Shown here: positions 60,418 through 64,000 of the stretch, in pieces
Numbering within the stretch: the first letter of the stretch is position 1
How the letters are laid out: every line of letters begins with the position of its first letter
Notes under the pieces: model-generated
What the model was told of the DNA's origin: nothing
The model's database searches: none
The model's input: the letters and a program-made list of their open reading frames with translations, nothing else
Program-made: the position numbers and the translations under genes
DNA from: Microvirga makkahensis
GTDB lineage: Bacteria > Pseudomonadota > Alphaproteobacteria > Rhizobiales > Beijerinckiaceae
NCBI RefSeq assembly: GCF_009830105.1
Contig: NZ_WURB01000002.1
Location: 186,001-250,000 of the forward strand
Length of the DNA: 64,000 nt
Direction: 5' to 3'

Positions 60418-61185
60418 TCAGCGTCCCACGAAATCAGGCGGCCGCTTCTCGATGAAGGCCTGCATGCCTTCCTTCTGATCCGCGGTGGCGAACATGAGCT
60501 GGAAGGCGTTCCGCTCCATGACGAGGGCCGCCTCCAGGGGAAGATCGCCCCCCTGCAGAACCAGCTCCTTGATCTTGCGGGCCGCGAGCGGCGGCAGAAG
60601 GGCGACCGCGTGGGCAAGGGCCAGGGCGCGGTCGAGGACCTCTCCGTCGGGCACGACCTCGGTGACCAGCCCCATGGCCTCGGCGTCCTGAGCTGAAATC
60701 ATCTCCCCCGTCAGCAGGATCTTCATCGCCTTGAACTTGCCCACGGCCCTGAGGAGACGCTGGGTTCCTCCCGCTCCCGGAATGATCCCGACCTTGATCT
60801 CGGGCTGGGCGAATTTGGCGCCTGCGCCCGCGATGATCATGTCGGCATGCATGGCAAGCTCACATCCGCCCCCCAAGGCGAATCCATTCACCGCAGCGAT
60901 GAGCGGCTTGGGGAAATCCTTGATGGGGGCCCAGTTCCGCTCGCTCGCTCGAAGCATCATGTCGACGGGCTGGGCGTCCGCCATGGCCCTGATGTCGGCG
61001 CCCGCGGCAAAGACCTTTTCCGTTCCTGTCAGGACGACACAGCGGATCTCCTCGTTGCCGGCCAGGTCCGCGAAGATCCGGGCGAGCTGCTCGCGGACGG
61101 CGCCGTTCAGCGCGTTTCGGGCCTCCGGACGATTGATGCGCACCAGAGCGACGTGTTCTCCCCCGCTCTCCAGCAAGACCTCCAT
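60418..61185 (-). CDS. Enoyl-CoA hydratase/isomerase (PaaF-like)
   Basis: Crotonase-family protein of 255 residues. The oxyanion-hole segments are FAAGADIRAMADA and NGFALGGGCELAMHADMIIA; both catalytic glutamates are present (GGGCELAM and KVGIIPGAGGTQRLLR, which has the usual P-G-x-GGTQ but Ile-Ile before it). The C-terminal FIEKRPPDF is standard. The ATG at 61185 has GGGAGG close upstream; an ATG five codons earlier overlaps the RidA stop (ATGA) but lacks such a site. It hydrates a 2,3-enoyl-CoA for the dehydrogenase next to it. Confidence 0.9.
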   Translation of the reverse strand: MEVLLESGGEHVALVRINRPEARNALNGAVREQLARIFADLAGNEEIRCVVLTGTEKVFAAGADIRAMADAQPVDMMLRASERNWAPIKDFPKPLIAAVNGFALGGGCELAMHADMIIAGAGAKFAQPEIKVGIIPGAGGTQRLLRAVGKFKAMKILLTGEMISAQDAEAMGLVTEVVPDGEVLDRALALAHAVALLPPLAARKIKELVLQGGDLPLEAALVMERNAFQLMFATADQKEGMQAFIEKRPPDFVGR

Positions 61186-61196
61186 GATCCCTCCCG

Positions 61197-61640
61197 TCAT
61201 TGTCCCGAAGGCACGACAGCCGTCGCCTCGATCTCGACGAGCGCCTTCCGTTCCACCAGCCGCACGACCTGAACCAAAGCCATCGCCGGGTAATGCGTTC
61301 CGAAGACGGCCTTGTACGCACGACCAAGCTCGCGCAGGTTGCTCAGGTAATCGTCGATGTCGACGACGTACCAGGTGAGCCGGATGACATGCTGGGGCTT
61401 TGCTCCGCCTTCCGCCAGGATGGCGCAGATGTTCTCCAGCACCTGCCGCGCCTGTGCGACGAGGCCTTCGGGAAACTCGCCGGCCTCGTTCCAGCCCACG
61501 ATTCCGCCTGTTACGAGAATGCGCCCCTCCGCCATCATGCCGTTCGAATAGCCTTTGGGAATGGGCCAATTCTTCGGCTGCAGAATCTGGACGCCCTCAT
61601 CGAGGATCGATGAGGCTTGAGAGCCTCTGGAGACCGTCAT
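61197..61640 (-). CDS. RidA-family (YjgF/YER057c) imine/enamine deaminase
   Basis: 147 residues with the RidA trimer features: GRILVTGGIVGWNEAGEFPE, then QVLENICAILAEGGAKPQHV and YPAMALVQVVRLVERKALVE, IEATAV. The usual arginine that binds the substrate carboxylate (R in xxVxVxRLPx) is in the segment VVRLVER. It hydrolyses imines or enamines to ketones and ammonia. Inside a beta-oxidation operon this implies a nitrogen-containing intermediate, as in 2-aminobenzoate degradation. AGGAGAAACAACA before the ATG. Confidence 0.9.
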   Translation of the reverse strand: MTVSRGSQASSILDEGVQILQPKNWPIPKGYSNGMMAEGRILVTGGIVGWNEAGEFPEGLVAQARQVLENICAILAEGGAKPQHVIRLTWYVVDIDDYLSNLRELGRAYKAVFGTHYPAMALVQVVRLVERKALVEIEATAVVPSGQ

Positions 61641-61718
61641 TGTTGTTTCTCCTGGTCATGCGTTTCAAGGCCGCGCGTCCTGCAAGAGTTCGGTCACGGC
61701 CTGCGGGATCTGCCCGCT

Positions 61719-62924
61719 TCATCTCCCATCGCCCAACTCGTCCCGGGACCGGGAATTGTTGAGCATCTTCAGAAGCTCGCGCGCGATCACGACCTTCTGC
61801 ACTTCCGTCGCCCCCTCGTAGATGCGCAGCGCGCGGTTCTCACGGTAGAGTTCCTCGACCTTCACGCCCTTGGTCACCCCGAGCCCGCCGAAGATCTGGA
61901 CCGCCTTGTCGATGACGCTTTGGGCGGCCTCGGTGGCGTGCATCTTGGCCATCGCGGCCTCCCGCGTCACCCGGGCTGCGCCCTGATCCTTCGTCCAGGC
62001 TGCGCGGTAGACGAGAAGCGCCGCGGTGTCGACGTTCGTCGCCATCTCGGCCAGGGCAGCCTGCGTCATCTGGAGCTCCGCCAGCGGTGCCCCGAACAGG
62101 TGGCGGGACGAGGCATGGCGCAGCGCTTCGTCCATGGCGCGGCGGGCGAATCCGAGGGAGGCTGCTCCGACGGTCGAGCGGAAGACGTCCAGGGTCGCCA
62201 TGGCGACCTTGAAGCCTTCTCCCGGGCTGCCGATCCGCTTCGACAACGGGATCCTGCAGCCCTCGAAACGCAGTGTCGCGAGCGGATGCGGCGCGATGAC
62301 CTCGATACGCTCTTCAATGGTGAGACCGGGCGTGTCGGCGTCGACCACATAGGCGGACAATCCCCTCGCGCCCGGAGCCTCGCCGGACCTCGCGAAGACG
62401 ATATAGTAGTCGGCGATCCCGCCGTTGGAGATCCACGTCTTCCGTCCGTCGATCCGCGCGTGACCGAGGCCATCCGGAACCGCGGTGGTGCTCATGGCCG
62501 CAACGTCGGATCCGGCCTCGGGCTCGGACAGGGCAAAGGCCGCGATGGCCTCGCCGCGAGCCACCTTGGGCAGGTAATGCCGCTTCACGTCATCGGAACC
62601 GAAAAGGCTGATCGGGCCGGAGCCGAGCCCCTGCATCGCAAAGGCGAAATCCGCGAGCCCGTCCCGATAGGCCAGCGTCTCGCGGGACAGGCAGAGCGTC
62701 CGGACATCGAGAGCCGGATAGAGCCCCCCATAGGCTTCCGGAATGGCGGCTCTCAGCCAACCGTCGTCGCCGAGCTTACGCACGATGCGGCGGCACGATC
62801 CATCCGTGTCGTCATGATCGACAAGGCCGTCAACCTCGGTCCCGACCCAGGCCCTCAGCGCCTCCGCATATCGAACGTGGCGATCCTCGAAGAAGGGCCA
62901 TTTCAGAAACGTGGCGTCGATCAT
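61719..62924 (-). CDS. Acyl-CoA dehydrogenase
   Basis: FAD-dependent acyl-CoA dehydrogenase of 401 residues: [19 protein letters not shown] (FAD and substrate binding), [15 protein letters not shown], and the C-terminal signature [20 protein letters not shown] with the catalytic glutamate segment [11 protein letters not shown] (Glu is the base in this subclass). The ATG at 62924 follows GGGGAACTGAC. It sits between the second enoyl-CoA hydratase and RidA and introduces a double bond into a CoA thioester, passing electrons to ETF. Confidence 0.92.
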   Translation of the reverse strand: MIDATFLKWPFFEDRHVRYAEALRAWVGTEVDGLVDHDDTDGSCRRIVRKLGDDGWLRAAIPEAYGGLYPALDVRTLCLSRETLAYRDGLADFAFAMQGLGSGPISLFGSDDVKRHYLPKVARGEAIAAFALSEPEAGSDVAAMSTTAVPDGLGHARIDGRKTWISNGGIADYYIVFARSGEAPGARGLSAYVVDADTPGLTIEERIEVIAPHPLATLRFEGCRIPLSKRIGSPGEGFKVAMATLDVFRSTVGAASLGFARRAMDEALRHASSRHLFGAPLAELQMTQAALAEMATNVDTAALLVYRAAWTKDQGAARVTREAAMAKMHATEAAQSVIDKAVQIFGGLGVTKGVKVEELYRENRALRIYEGATEVQKVVIARELLKMLNNSRSRDELGDGR

Positions 62925-62925
62925 G

Positions 62926-63762
62926 TCAGTTCCCCTGGAAGACCGGCTTTTCCTTCGCCGCAAAGGCCCTGTAGGCGCGGGCGAAGTCCTCGGTCGTCAT
63001 GCACAGGGCCTGAGCGACGGCTTCCGCCTCGATAGCCTCCTCGACGGACATCGCCCACTCCATGGCGAGCATGCGTTTAGTCATTGTGTTGGCATAGGTC
63101 GGCCCCGTGCCGATCTCCCGCGCCAGGGCCTGCGCCTCGGGAAGAAGTTCGGCCTCGTCGACGATGCGGCTGAAGAACCCCCAGCGCTCCCCCTCCTCTG
63201 CCTTCATGAAACGGCCCGTGTAAAGCAGCTCGGAGGCTCTGCCCTGACCGATGATGCGTGGCAGGATCGCACAGGCGCCCATATCGCAGCCGGCGAGCCC
63301 CACCTTGTTGAACAGGAACGCCACCTTGGCGCTCGGCGCGGCGAGCCTCAGATCGGACGCCATGGCTACGATGGCTCCGGCGCCGGCGCAGATACCTTCG
63401 ACGGCCGCGATCACGGGCTGCGGAGCGGCCCGCATGGCCTTCACGAGCTCGCCGGTCATGCGCGTGAAGGCCGTCAGGCCCTTCGTGTTCATCTCGACCA
63501 GGGGGCCGATGATTTCGAACACGTCGCCGCCGGAGGAGAAGTTGCCGCCGGCCCCCGTTACGACGACGGCCTTGACGCTTTCCTCAGCCTTGCAGGCGTG
63601 GAAGAAGTCCGTCAGCTCGCGATAGCTCTCGAACGTGAGCGGATTCTTCTTGTCCGGACGGTTGAACGTGACCGTCGCGACCGGACCTTCCACGGAGAGC
63701 AGGAAGTGGCGGGGCGTATACCCGGCAAGGGGCAGGCTGACTGGATTGGCGAATTGCGTCAC
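62926..63762 (-). CDS. Enoyl-CoA hydratase/isomerase family protein (GTG start)
   Basis: Crotonase-fold protein of 278 residues with [40 protein letters not shown] and [20 protein letters not shown]. One of the two usual catalytic glutamates is replaced ([15 protein letters not shown] with Asp), so it may isomerise or hydrolyse rather than hydrate. Starts with GTG that overlaps the MarR stop by four bases (GTGA), with GGGAG eight bases upstream. Second gene of the CoA operon. Confidence 0.88.
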   Translation of the reverse strand: MTQFANPVSLPLAGYTPRHFLLSVEGPVATVTFNRPDKKNPLTFESYRELTDFFHACKAEESVKAVVVTGAGGNFSSGGDVFEIIGPLVEMNTKGLTAFTRMTGELVKAMRAAPQPVIAAVEGICAGAGAIVAMASDLRLAAPSAKVAFLFNKVGLAGCDMGACAILPRIIGQGRASELLYTGRFMKAEEGERWGFFSRIVDEAELLPEAQALAREIGTGPTYANTMTKRMLAMEWAMSVEEAIEAEAVAQALCMTTEDFARAYRAFAAKEKPVFQGN

Positions 63763-64000
63763 GGAGCCACTCCCATGATGGCGTTTCTGGCGGAGAGTTT
63801 CGTTTTGGCGAGCAGGCGCATCAGATCCTTCTGTTCCCTCTGCGTGAGCCCGCCGAAGATCTCGGCGATCCAGGCTTCGTGCTCCGTGGCCATCGCGCGG
63901 AACTCCCCCCGGCCTGCTGGCGTCAGTTTGATGATCTGAGCCCGTCGATCCGTCGTGGAGACGCGACGCTCGAGATGCCCCGAGGCGACGAGCCGGTCGA
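63759..64000 (-). CDS. MarR-family regulator, C-terminal part (cut by window edge)
   Basis: 80 codons of the C-terminus are visible: [20 protein letters not shown], then [11 protein letters not shown], the wing and D-x-R of the MarR winged helix, followed by the dimer helix ([20 protein letters not shown]). The helix-turn-helix lies beyond the right edge. It is co-transcribed with, and probably controls, the CoA-thioester operon; such MarR proteins often bind an aromatic acyl-CoA such as 2-aminobenzoyl-CoA. Confidence 0.85.
   Translation of the reverse strand, partial: DRLVASGHLERRVSTTDRRAQIIKLTPAGRGEFRAMATEHEAWIAEIFGGLTQREQKDLMRLLAKTKLSARNAIMGVAP

Noticed and set aside
1..64000. CRISPR arrays, rRNA, tRNA or prophage modules
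   Set aside because: No regular direct repeats, no cloverleaf or rRNA-like stretches and no phage structural genes were seen on either strand by eye.

Overview
This GC-rich, gene-dense window looks chromosomal or megaplasmid-borne from an alphaproteobacterium of the order Hyphomicrobiales. The protein styles, the many branched-chain-amino-acid-type (LIV/HAAT) ABC transporters, the BigR sulfide regulon and a short RIME-like repeat fit Methylobacteriaceae (Microvirga-like) or Bosea relatives. The genus is inference only. I saw no rRNA, tRNA or CRISPR.

Layout. (1) 1-13074 is a long leftward catabolic operon: iron-type alcohol dehydrogenase (cut by the edge), GMC oxidoreductase, GlcD-like FAD oxidase, fused alpha-beta thiamine E1 dehydrogenase, SDR, shikimate-dehydrogenase-like protein, aldehyde dehydrogenase and a LIV transporter with a LivM-LivG fusion. 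A divergent rightward operon (13285-16570) holds a quinone oxidoreductase, two SDRs and a GntR/FadR regulator. (2) 16852-20371 holds a small unknown gene and a tripartite tricarboxylate transporter (tctABC) whose binding protein has a Tat-like signal. (3) 20757-29920 holds two SDRs and a GntR regulator facing a second LIV system with a rare LivM-LivG-LivF triple fusion, followed by a 3-hydroxyacid dehydrogenase and a BKACE-family beta-keto acid cleavage enzyme. (4) 30003-41090 has an IS110 scar, then a third LIV system with separate subunits, plus a class III aminotransferase, two isochorismatase-fold amidohydrolases, an N-formylglutamate-amidohydrolase-like protein, an RpiR regulator and a glutamine-synthetase-like ligase. 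I regard this as the best candidate for an undescribed catabolic pathway. (5) 41408-42561 is a deleted IS6-family element abutting a frameshifted exonuclease gene. (6) 43113-48870 is an RND efflux operon with its TetR repressor; matching operator sequences lie at both ends. (7) 49030-58727 is a decaying stress/sulfur island. BigR, a DUF442 phosphatase-like protein, DedA, a ZntA-type ATPase and its MerR regulator are intact. The metallo-beta-lactamase-fold hydrolase, TauE exporter, thioredoxin 2, a DUF1269-type protein and OmpW carry frameshifts or stops, and the rhodanese has lost its catalytic cysteine. (8) 58868-64000 is a leftward CoA-thioester operon (MarR, two enoyl-CoA hydratases, acyl-CoA dehydrogenase, RidA, 3-hydroxyacyl-CoA dehydrogenase) resembling the lower part of the aerobic 2-aminobenzoyl-CoA pathway.

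Across the window the theme is scavenging: four uptake systems, each beside a regulator and a set of oxidoreductases. Each of the three LIV loci has a strong GC-rich hairpin just after the binding-protein gene, which probably lets the binding protein be made in excess over the membrane and ATPase subunits.
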